NCBI GenBank assembly: GCA_004335635.1
Contig: QAXH01002626.1
Span: 1,559 to 19,419 of the forward strand
From: Chloromonas sp. AAM2
Taxonomy: Eukaryota; Chlorophyta; Chlorophyceae; Chlamydomonadales; Chlamydomonadaceae
DNA: 17,861 nucleotides
Direction of reading: 5' to 3'
Shown here: in pieces, positions 1 to 7,800 of the stretch
Numbering within the stretch: position 1 is the first letter of the stretch
Layout of the letters: every line of letters starts with the position of its first letter
The notes under the pieces: model-generated
Seen by the model: the letters and a program-made list of their open reading frames with translations, nothing else
What the model was told of the DNA's origin: nothing
The model's database searches: none
Program-made: the position numbers and the translations under genes

Positions 1-2
1 AG

Positions 3-580
3 CTAGCACGCGACTTCAACACACCATTGCATGCAGCCTTTGTCGACTTCCGCAAAGCCTTTGATATTGGTAATAGGCAGGCGCTATGGGAGCTGTTGCG
101 AGCCAGGGGTGTTGCAGACAAGCCGATGGGCCTATTAGTGGACCTGTACAGTGGATGTGGGGCTCAGGTAGTTGCAAATGGCCACACCTCTTGACTACTT
201 CTCCATGTCCAGAGGGGTACGACAAGGCTGCCCCATGTCACCAATCCTGTTCAATGTGTTCATGGATTTCCTAGCACGCATTGTTATGCACAAGTCAGGA
301 GTGCCAGGAGAAAGAGGTAAAAGGGTACAGGATGGCATACCGCATTGACGGACAACTAGTTTCAGCACGGTCCATCAGTCCGTCCGACGTGCAGCTCCTC
401 TTGTTAATCCTCGTGTTAGGCCCCCGCCCAAGCCACAGTTGGACAGACTGAGCACGCAGAGTCAAAAAGACAGACACGTGCCATACAACTGGAGATTTTG
501 CACAAGATGTGAAACTGCTGGCCACGGTAGCAGATTTGTTGATAACGGACACCACTCTCTCAGAAAAAACCCTTCCTTGA
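3..580 (+). mobile_element. Decayed non-LTR retrotransposon (LINE) reverse transcriptase fragment
   Basis: Three conserved blocks of a LINE-type reverse transcriptase lie in order but in three different frames. Block 1 (from base 3, ended by TGA at 192-194) reads AFVDFRKAFD followed by LWELLRARGV and a LVDLYSGCGAQVVANG segment, which is palm motif A and the following helix. Block 2 (199-348) contains GVRQGCPMSPILFNVFMD, the classic motif B region. Block 3 (about 488-580) contains FAQDVKLLATVADL, which matches the motif C region with FADD changed to FAQD. A one-base shift and stop separate blocks 1 and 2, and most of the region between blocks 2 and 3 is unreadable. The element is 5'-truncated by the window edge and cannot encode an active enzyme. 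The clade cannot be fixed from this much sequence. The block identities are confident; the 3' limit is not. Confidence 0.78.
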
Positions 581-1337
581 ACACACCTTTTTCACACACA
601 ATGTGCTGCAGTGATGCGTGTCTTCAAACTATCGATACTGTTGACAGATACTTGTTGATCTGCGTTATTTACTGCTGCGAGGCTTTACAGTCTATGGGTA
701 GATGTGCAACTCCTCTCGTGTTCGACCCCTGCCCAAGCCTTAGTTACTGTTAGTCACACCCCTCCGGCACCAAATTGGCCAGGCCAAGGGCGTATTCGTT
801 TTAGACAGAATCACCGTGGGATTTCAAGTTTGAAAGCATTCTGTTGAGGTTGAGTTCAACCTTGACAGCCCAGCAGTTCGCGCATCCACGCTTGCACTGC
901 GCCAAGTGATGCCAATGCATGAATGGCACTTGCAAATCAACCTTCTATCATACAGGACGTTTAGTATACAGCCGCCATCCAACCTCATCTCCTGTGTGGC
1001 TTGCTAGTGGCACCGCTCAATCCATGTGGGCACCCTGCCGACATACATGTGATTGTTTCATAAGTTGCTCTAAAGATAGTGTACATACAAGGCAGCAACT
1101 CAGTACAGTGGGAAGCTGTACCGAACGCTTTTCAATGCACGGGTTGATGGGGGTAAATGCCCTTGGCTTTTGACATGGCAGCAAGCACGTGGCACAGCCA
1201 CGCGAACTGATGTGCGGTCACCGGCGCCATTCGCTTGCAGCTCACGAAGAGCACGGATGAAAGCTACACAAGCACAAATGATAATTATTGCACGCGCTGT
1301 ATTCAGTTCCTCAGGTTATAGGCAACGCGTGCCTTAA
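581..1337. other. Unassigned stretch, no gene supported
   Basis: Only short ORFs with no family resemblance and no matching splice sites were seen. Part of it may be further retrotransposon sequence, decayed beyond recognition, because it follows directly on the reverse transcriptase remnant. Confidence 0.4.
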
Positions 1338-1787
1338 AACGCTTTACGACTTGAGCTTGTCCTTGACTTCCGGCTGGCCAGCGTTGTTGACGCCGTTTGT
1401 CAGTGTTGTGATGGACTCCTTCACAAAGTTGCTGACCTGCAAAACGACAACGGCGCACAAAGCGGCGCATTTGAAGCGCGCAGGCCGACAAAGGTACAGA
1501 CAGTGCACCGACCGGTACGGAAAAGCGACCTGCCTCCAGAACTTCGCTGCTCCGCTGCGACTGCGTCAGACGGAAAATGTGCCAAACTGTCTGTTCTTGC
1601 AGACTACATCGCAACTCGAACATGCGACACATGCAACCCGGACTACACGCGACGCAATCCCCTTAATTCGACGTCAACTGACCTTGTCGACCATGGTCGG
1701 GGGCCCCGGCCTGCGCCAGGATACAAAGTAAGCAATAGAACAGCAGTGAATCGAAGCGTATGTGAAGAGTTTGGCGAGTGTGTGTAG
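1338..1787 (+). CDS. Weak candidate exon or gene, unknown product
   Basis: One plus-strand frame is open from just after a TAA at 1335-1337 to a TAG at 1785-1787. It reads as ordinary mixed-composition protein (for example VVDAVCQCCDGLLHKVADL, then LPPELRCSAATASDGK, then CDTCNPDYTRRNPL). A good donor, AAA|GTAAGC, sits at 1727/1728 in phase 0, so the coding part may end there. A possible acceptor AG is at 1354-1355. I found no ATG start, no convincing partner exon, and other frames are also open across part of the stretch. It would be convergent with the minus-strand gene at 2348-4030. It could equally be non-coding or an old transposon. Confidence 0.22.
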   Translation, partial: NALRLELVLDFRLASVVDAVCQCCDGLLHKVADLQNDNGAQSGAFEARRPTKVQTVHRPVRKSDLPPELRCSAATASDGKCAKLSVLADYIATRTCDTCNPDYTRRNPLNSTSTDLVDHGRGPRPAPGYKVSNRTAVNRSVCEEFGECV

Positions 1788-1991
1788 ACTATGCTGCTAG
1801 GAAGTGACCAGTGACTGCTGGACAAACCAGCTGTTTGGTCTGGTGACAAGCAAGCTTGTCAAACCAGGTCTGTTCTAAAACACATTGAAGATACAGAAGT
1901 GCTGAGGCCATGGTCGACTCACTTGAGTTCTGATGAAGCGTTGATCGCTGGTCCCTTGATGCCCTGCAAGTGCAGGGATGATTAAACTGCA
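1788..1991. other. Intergenic, nothing recognised
   Basis: No supported coding region. The right end should contain the cleavage site of the minus-strand transcript whose TGTAA signal lies at 1992-1996. Confidence 0.35.
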
Positions 1992-1996
1992 TTACA
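1992..1996 (-). terminator. Polyadenylation signal TGTAA
   Basis: The minus strand reads TGTAA here, the usual polyadenylation signal of chlorophycean algae. It lies about 350 bases beyond the stop codon at 2348, a plausible 3' UTR length. A pentamer is common by chance, so the assignment rests on position. Confidence 0.4.
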
Positions 1997-2347
1997 AAAC
2001 TAGTTGCGATTCAAACACCTTCCCATCTATTTAGGACTGCAGAGAATACTTCAGGAAAGGGGGGCCACATGTACTGTGGGCAAACGCTAGCAAGCCATGC
2101 ACGAGACGAGGCTGGATACTGTGCTGACAAACCCTGAGCAAGGGAGGGTACAGCTACAGCTTCAGTCCATTCCCTGTCCATCCAAGCCCGCCGGTCCTTT
2201 CCATCTACTCATGCGAACACCTGTTGGATGTCTACTTGCGTTGGATGTGCACTTGTGTTTGGATGGTTGGCTTTGGATCTGTCAGAGGAGAACACCTTGC
2301 ACTGAGCGCATCAAGCTATGTTCATGCATGCCATTCAGAAACCGGCG
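1997..2347 (-). other. Probable 3' UTR of the 2348-4030 gene
   Basis: This stretch lies between the last in-frame stop (2348-2350) and the TGTAA at 1992. No other coding signal is convincing in it. If the gene instead stops at 2733, its 3' UTR would be longer and would contain introns. Confidence 0.35.
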
Positions 2348-2488
2348 TTAGTCTACGCGGCTCTGTCCTCCTTTCAGTTGCATTGTCTTGCCTGCTTTGT
2401 TCACTAGTTCGTTTCGCTTCATGCTCAGGGCAGGCCAGGGCAGCGCCCATCCCGGTCCGTGTCCTGTGACAGCTTCCCTGATGTAAAC
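2348..2488 (-). CDS. Probable last exon of the small gene
   Basis: It starts after CGCTAAACAG in phase 0 and ends at TAA 2348-2350. The tail is basic (MKRNELVNKAGKTMQLKGG). The intron before it is 48 bases, a multiple of three, and is itself open in frame, so it could also be retained. Confidence 0.35.
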   Translation of the reverse strand, partial: VYIREAVTGHGPGWALPWPALSMKRNELVNKAGKTMQLKGGQSRVD

Positions 2489-4030
2489 CTGTTTAGCGAT
2501 ATACACAGAGTGTGTGTAGCTGTGCAAGGCACTAACCTGGCGTTGCTGGTCAGCCTGATGCTCCTGCTCCGCAATGACTTCGTTACCGAGACTGGCAGTG
2601 CTGCGCATGCAGCTGAACAAAGCAAAAGTCAGATGTCCATGGGGGAAGGCAGTGTGATTGAGCCGGCACAATGAAGTGCCTCACATACAAGGCACAACAC
2701 ACATGCACTGGATGTCCCCTCCCTTCAAGGATCTATCTCTGGACAGGGACAGCTTTCCGTGCCATGTCTTTGGCTTCGACAAACTCAATGACATTGACAG
2801 GTGGAATGGCCAAGAACTGAGAAGGACGCTCAGCGTGCGATGTGAGCAAGAGCATCCGTTTGAGGCAAATGGTCCGTTTGTGAGCGAGAACATCAACGCT
2901 CCGTTTATTGATTTGGTTACATGCTCCTTAGTTTACCTGCCTAACTGCTGGTGCATGGCACAACATAACTAGTGCATGACTATTCAAACTGAGGAAGACC
3001 AGACCAGTGGCCTTGCCTACTTGCCTGGTTGGAAAGGGCTCCTTGTGCAGAGGCCGGCCATCAGCCAAGTCCACAATGCGACGCTTCTGCACCCACGTGA
3101 GAAATGTGTACATAGGAAATGGAAAAACCGACACAAGTCAAGCGTTGAGCACAGGCCAGTTACAAATGAAGGCCAACTTCCAATTGCTGACAGGCAGGGC
3201 ATAGGCAGGCAGAGCTGAAGATAAGGACGGGAAACAGAGTCTGGGCCTTAGTGTAGTAATAACGGACCAGCGGCAGGTTGTGATGGCCTGTGCTCATTCA
3301 GGTACGTGTAAGCATAATCTCAATCCCACCAGCGCCTGCTTGTCCTCTTCTAGGTTGGCCTCGTAGATAGCTCGCTCCTTTGCGCCCACGCCAGCCTGGT
3401 CACAATGCATGGCAGACGATTATGAACTGGATTTGTATGCGACTGTACATCTGTGTATGCGGCTTCCTCTGAATACATGTTTGATGCACAACTTTGCTCG
3501 CTCGGAAGAGAGAATGGAACTCAATTGTCGGGTTCTGCACCAAAGGTTGATGCGAATCTGCATGTCGGTCTCGATCGCGGAAATCATGTACATCGGAGCC
3601 CTCCCATACTCACATCCACGCCTGAGCCGCTCCCAACTGCCATGCCGCGTAGCTGGACAAACACTGGGCGTGCTGAGCGTGGGAAGATGGGGAGGAGACG
3701 TGTCACAACCTCCATGTTGGATCGTGTGGCGATTAGTCCGGTACTGCAGACCGCCACAATCAAGCCGAGAGGCTCGCCGATCCTGATCACTGATTACCAA
3801 GGTCACTGCAATTGGTCAACTACACCTTTCGACAATGTTAGCGCCCCTCCTCGATGTGCTTGCCACTGGAATCACTGAACCCTAATGCAACGTCGAGCTC
3901 ACACTTCACAGTGTGACTTTCAAAAGACACATGGCGTCGTTTTTCTTGCGGCATCATCTGTAAGCGGCATTTAGGACAGGTCAAGACTTAAGGCGCAACT
4001 TACACGGCACAAAGCTGGGGTCAAATTCAT
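2348..4030 (-). CDS. Small multi-exon gene of unknown function (exon chain)
   Basis: I assembled this gene by eye. Exons, in transcription order: 4030-4004, 3957-3876 (or to 3867), 3789-3614, 3395-3330, 3086-3021, 2816-about 2733, then 2612-2537 and 2488-2348. Phases agree through the first six exons: 0, then 1, then 0 for the rest. The ATG at 4030 is preceded directly by an in-frame TAG, which supports it as the start, although that same AG could be an acceptor. The predicted product has a beta-strand-like, partly hydrophobic first half containing IGEPLGLIVAVCSTGL and ending VFVQLRGMAVG. A charged helical stretch follows (KERAIYEANLEEDKQAL), then PFPTRQ-FLAIPPVNVIEFVEAKDMARK. I do not recognise the family. 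The weak link is the exit from the 2816 exon: every GT in it is phase 0, whereas the frame I prefer in the 2612 exon needs phase 2. Either the gene ends at the TAG at 2733-2735 or a small exon is missing. Confidence 0.5.
2537..2612 (-). CDS. Probable exon 7 of the small gene
   Basis: Bounded by a textbook acceptor (CTTTTGCTTTGTTCAG) and donor (CCAG|GTTAGT). The preferred frame gives MRSTASLGNEVIAEQEHQAD, a Gln/Glu-rich helical stretch. That frame needs a phase-2 donor upstream, which I could not find, so this exon may belong to a 3' UTR or to a missed exon chain. Confidence 0.38.
2733..2816 (-). CDS. Exon 6 of the small gene, possibly terminal
   Basis: It begins after a good acceptor (GTCCTTCTCAG) in phase 0 and reads FLAIPPVNVIEFVEAKDMA followed by RKAVPVQR, with TAG at 2733-2735. 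If this is not the last exon, the donor would have to be a weak phase-0 GT such as GCT|GTCCCT. Confidence 0.48.
   Translation of the reverse strand, partial: FLAIPPVNVIEFVEAKDMARKAVPVQR
3021..3086 (-). CDS. Exon 5 of the small gene
   Basis: Twenty-two codons, phase 0 at both ends. The acceptor has a pyrimidine-rich lead (CATTTCTCACGTGGGTGCAG) and the donor is CAA|GTAGGC. It reads KRRIVDLADGRPLHKEPF, then PTRQ, and joins naturally to the next exon. Confidence 0.52.
3330..3395 (-). CDS. Exon 4 of the small gene
   Basis: Twenty-two codons, phase 0 at both ends, between GACCAG and CTG|GTGGGA. It encodes a charged, helix-forming segment (KERAIYEANLEEDKQAL) typical of genuine coding sequence. Confidence 0.5.
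3614..3789 (-). CDS. Exon 3 of the small gene
   Basis: Bounded by an AG acceptor (TAATCAG) and an excellent donor, GAT|GTGAGT. The reading frame has a hydrophobic beta-like run (GLIVAVCSTGL), then NMEVVTRLLPIFPRSARP and VFVQLRGMAVG. The last piece is reminiscent of the closing strand of an immunoglobulin-like (ASH/MSP) domain, but this is only an impression. The donor and phase are the best support for a real exon. Confidence 0.52.
3876..3957 (-). CDS. Exon 2 of the small gene
   Basis: It begins after CGCTTACAG with ATGATG and reads MMPQEKRRHVSFESH, then CELDVALGF. Two phase-1 donors are available, at 3876|3875 and at 3867|3866, giving introns of 86 or 77 bases. The open frame runs on to a TAA about 50 bases past the first donor, so an intron is required if the gene continues. 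Confidence 0.42.
4004..4030 (-). CDS. Exon 1 of the small gene, with start codon
   Basis: Nine codons, MNLTPALCR, ending in phase 0 at a strong donor (CGT|GTAAGT). The intron to the next exon would be only 46 bases, but it has a good 5' site, a CTTGACC branch-like element and a TTACAG acceptor. An overlapping ATG frame upstream (from 4043) also runs into this donor but gives a stop soon after splicing. Confidence 0.42.
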
Positions 4031-4052
4031 CTAATCCTGTCATCGCCGGGCT

Positions 4053-4057
4053 TTACA
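4053..4057 (-). terminator. Possible TGTAA polyadenylation signal of the large gene
   Basis: This is the first minus-strand TGTAA found downstream of the stop at 4518. It lies only about 25 bases before the proposed start codon of the next gene (4030), leaving almost no intergenic space. Confidence 0.25.
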
Positions 4058-4225
4058 GACCTGCAGTCCCTGCTTCCTAGGGACGACTGATCTCACGTTC
4101 AAACGATCAGAACTACGAGGTACCTGCTCTCAATGCTAGTTGCCTTGCCACGGTTAGAGTTCAATTCAACAGGTGCACGGATCATCTGATGTGCACCACA
4201 GTAGTACTAGACATCCGCCTCCTGC

Positions 4226-4500
4226 TCATCCAAGTCAGAGTGTCACCACCAGGTCTTTCGAAAAGGGCTACTCAAGCCAGGGTGACAACAGCAAACCAGC
4301 ACTCACTTAAGTAGGCTCAACGAACAAACCACCAGGCCTTTGAACTGGCAGCTCAATCATGTCAGACTTGCCTACCACGCTCAATCAAGCCAAGAGTGCA
4401 ACCACCAGGTCGTTAGAAAGGAAGCATTCCCTCCAGCCAAGCCGAAAGGCCAAGCCAATCACAAACGCCTTTGTCAGGGCCATCGCACCAGGCTCTTCAC
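4226..4500. repeat. Degenerate tandem repeat, about 72-84 base spacing
   Basis: The core ACCACCAGGT or close variants recurs at 4245, 4329, 4401 and 4485 (CGCACCAGGCT). The flanks are related: CAAG(T/C)C..AGAGTG before the core and a GAAA(A)GG element after it, clearest between the 4226 and 4381 copies. It lies in the likely 3' UTR of the large gene. No coding role is evident. Confidence 0.5.
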
Positions 4501-4517
4501 AAAAAACGACTAGGCAA

Positions 4518-4801
4518 TCACAGCAGGTCTATCTGCTCGGCAAAGGACAATTGTAGCTCGCCAGGCGCCGCCTTGGGCAGCCCCCTGCTTGCACCCTGGG
4601 CCATGCTCCCTCCCACTCTGACTCCACCCACACCGGTCTCTCCAGGCCTTAACTGCTGCTGAACATCCACACCCTGCACACGCTCTGTGATTCGCTGCCG
4701 CACTCGCTTGCGTGCCGGGCCGGCAAACACCCCTCCGTCATCTGCATCGTCCTGCTCCTGCCTGGCTAGGACGTCCCATGCTATGCAACCCACTTTGCTC
4801 A
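4518..4801 (-). CDS. Large gene, proposed last exon
   Basis: This frame reads KVGCIAWDVLARQEQDDADD, then FAGPARKRVRQRITERVQGV, and ends LSFAEQIDLL-TGA. It is plainly coding-like and non-repetitive. It is one base out of frame with exon 11. A 70-base intron (4802-4871, donor ACA|GTGGCA, acceptor CAATCAG) would restore the frame, but the donor is poor. A one-base indel is the other explanation. Confidence 0.45.
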
Positions 4802-7800
4802 CTGATTGCACCGCTCACACCATGAATTCCAGCAGCGCCAGCAATGTTGCCGACGCTCTCAGCATTGCCACTGTTTCGTTCTATTGCTGTGTGTGCAGTT
4901 GCATCCATCTCCTTCAACCAGCTGCGTGCTTGCTTGGTGCCTTCCAGCATAGATGCCACAAAAGCAATGGCCTTCGCACCAGGGCTAGTGTGGGTTCGAG
5001 AGGCAGGCACAGTTGAGCCATGGCGGGTCTGAAGCAGCTGAAGGCTGCCCTCTCCGCCAATGTCACTGCCGGTGTTGCCCCTGCGAGCCAAACCGTTACC
5101 CCATTGCCGCTGCCTCTTGAATGTCTTTGACTGTGCAGACTGGGGCCCATTATGAGGGCCATCACGCACATGTTGCACGTGCTGTAATGCTTGGTGAAAG
5201 GTGCCATGTTCAATTGCAGCAGATGGCCATGAGACCGTTGGTGCTGTGTAAGGCACAGCAGGAGGGGGAGGAGGAGGGGGGACGGCGGGAGAAACCGCCA
5301 AGGAGCGGGGCATGGGTGGTGGAGACATCGCTGGTGAAAACGGCAACGGTGGGGCGGGAGAAAGCGGTAGGGGCGGTGCAGGAGAGAGGGGCAAGGGTGG
5401 CTGCGACACTGCTGGAGAGAAGGGAAGAGGTGGATGTGGCAGTGGCATGGAATAAGCAACGGAGCCTGATCCACTGTTCTGGCCTGATCTGGCCTGATCT
5501 GGCGGGGCAGGCATGGTGGCTGTGCCGTTGTTCTGGCCACTGCCTGGCCATCTGCTGTCTAGATTCAAAGCCACTGGGTGGCCAGGACGGGCTGCTGCTG
5601 GGCAATGGTATGGCAGGGGGTGTGAAGCTTGGAGTTGGTGGCGTGTGGGGGAGCTTTGGCTGGGAAAAGCTGGGGGCAGATGGTGGTGGTGGTGGGTCGG
5701 GGAAGCTTGGCTTGGAAGCACCATCGGTGGGTGGAGGTGGGCAGGTGTGGGGGAGCCCTGGCTTGGGAAGCGCAGGGATCTACCTCCCATGGTTGAAACA
5801 TTGTCTTCACCCGGCCTCTCTTGTGTGGCTGGTGTGTCCAAGATGCTGTACACCTGTCTCTGTCTGTTGGCAGCTGAACGTTGCTCTGTTACTAAGGAGG
5901 CAGATGGGTGCCCCTCCTGATGCAACCCTTGCCATTGCAGCGAGGAATCATACGATGCCGGTACCACACAACCCTGCCCCGCACCGCTCTGCTGCTGCTC
6001 TGTGGCATATGAGGCAGGAATGCAGCTTTGCGACAGGCCCTGCCATTGCGCCTGCGCCTGCTGTGACCCCACCTGCCACCACGACCCTTGCTGCTCCGTG
6101 ACAAATGAAGCTGGCACACAATCCTGCGACACAGGTTGCCGTTGCCCTTGCCAATGAGCTTGCCCGTTGCACTGCAATGCTCCTTGCCATTGCAGTCCTT
6201 GCTGGGATGCAGGCCACAACGACCCTTGCCACTGTGCCAAGCCTTGCTGGCTGTGTGCACCACCATGCGACTGACTCAAATCAAGCACACGAGGCGCCAG
6301 AGGCCTACTGCCTGTCTGCGTGATGCTTTCAAGGCCTACTGCTGCACCTCCGTGAGCGCTGTTTTCCGGGCGAGCAAGGTCCAGCGTTGGTTGCTCCTGT
6401 TGTTGCAGGTTTGACAAGCGCTGTGACGCTGTTGCTTGGAAAAGAGCACGTGCCACAATGGCTTCCTCTGCCTCTAAAGCACGCTTTCGTGCACTGATCA
6501 GCCGTTGATGTTCTTTCAGTGCACTCACATCCACCATAAGCAGACTGCCAGACCCGGGGCAGGCTGGGGTGAGCTGCTTTGCTGACGGTGTGTTGCTGTT
6601 CAGCGGCTGCTCTGTCAGGACGCCCACCTGCCCTGCCTTCACACCAGCAGCCTTGGTTTGGCGCCGTGACAGGGTAGGCAGCTGAACGCACGCGACACCA
6701 GGCTGCACAGTGCACGTCCCTGGTCTTACAGTGCATTTCTCGGACCTTGCATCTGGCATGCCAGGCTGCATATCAGCCGCACCCAGCTGTGTGGTGCGCT
6801 TGCCGGTGCAATCAGCCAAGCCCGATGTCTGCAGGCTGGCCGCACCAGACGGCATGTCAGGCTGCACCTGCAACCCACCAACATCCTGTAGGTGCTGCTC
6901 CAGCTGCTGGTGCTGCTGCCCTTCGGATTGTGGTATCACAACCTCAGTGGCACAAGTAGCTTGTGTTGTAAGCTGCATCTGAAGAGCTGACTGTGAGGCA
7001 GCCATCAAGTATGGTAGGTCAGGTTCAGCACTGTGGCAGGAGCGCGCCACCACACTGCCACTGCTGACGCGCCTTGCATGCATGCCGCTTTGCGTGGGCA
7101 GGCTGCGGGGCGTGGTCCAGTGTAGCACCTCCTCTGCCAAAGCACTTCCGAAGGACCTTACAGGGCCGCCAGACAGCCGGCCTGACAGAGCACCACCCAG
7201 ACCAAAGGAAGCCCGTCTTGTGCGTGGCGTGGCTGTTGGCAGCATGCTTGTAGTGGTACAAGGCGTGCCTATGGGCTGGGTTTGATGCATGTCTGCTGCC
7301 TGCATGGTTTGAGGCGCGGTAGGCGCTGAGCATGGTACACTGGGCGTTGAATGCACTGCTGCTGGCACGTCGCGTGTGTAGTGCACACCGGCTAGTGCGG
7401 AAGCGAACGTGCCAGGGCTAGGCGCAGTACCGCTCAGGGTAGGCTGGCTGGCAGGCAGGGGCTGGGTGGTTGGCAGCACACCTGTGGATTGGGGCTGTGT
7501 GATCGGCACCAACTCAATGGGCACATCCTGTGCGTTGGCTGGCAGGGGCTGTGTGGCTGGCAGCAAACCCATAGACACATCTTGTTTGCTACTGGTGATG
7601 TGTCCTTCGGTTGACTCGCTCACCAAGGGCTGTGTGGACTGCAGTGTGCCCACTGAAGCCAGCTGCGTGCTAGCTAGCAGCTGCTGGGTGGCCAGTGTGC
7701 ACAGAGATGCACTGGTCGCGGTACCGGGCAACGGCTGAGTTGCGGGCATGGCCTGGGTGTTGGTGGTTGAGTGCAGTTCGGTATCAGGCGCAGCGGGAAT

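Noticed and set aside
2658..2972. Plus-strand frame with DRDSFPCHVFGFDKLND
   Set aside because: It looks protein-like, but the minus strand gives a phase-matched exon with a good acceptor in the same place, so the antisense reading is preferred.
4208..4235. Minus-strand LDEQEADV followed by TAG as a possible terminal exon
   Set aside because: Too short, without a clear acceptor, and lying inside the degenerate repeat.
5121..6101. Plus-strand frame of about 326 residues rich in Gly/Trp/Val
   Set aside because: Antisense of the Pro/Ser/His-rich part of exon 11, with no independent coding evidence.
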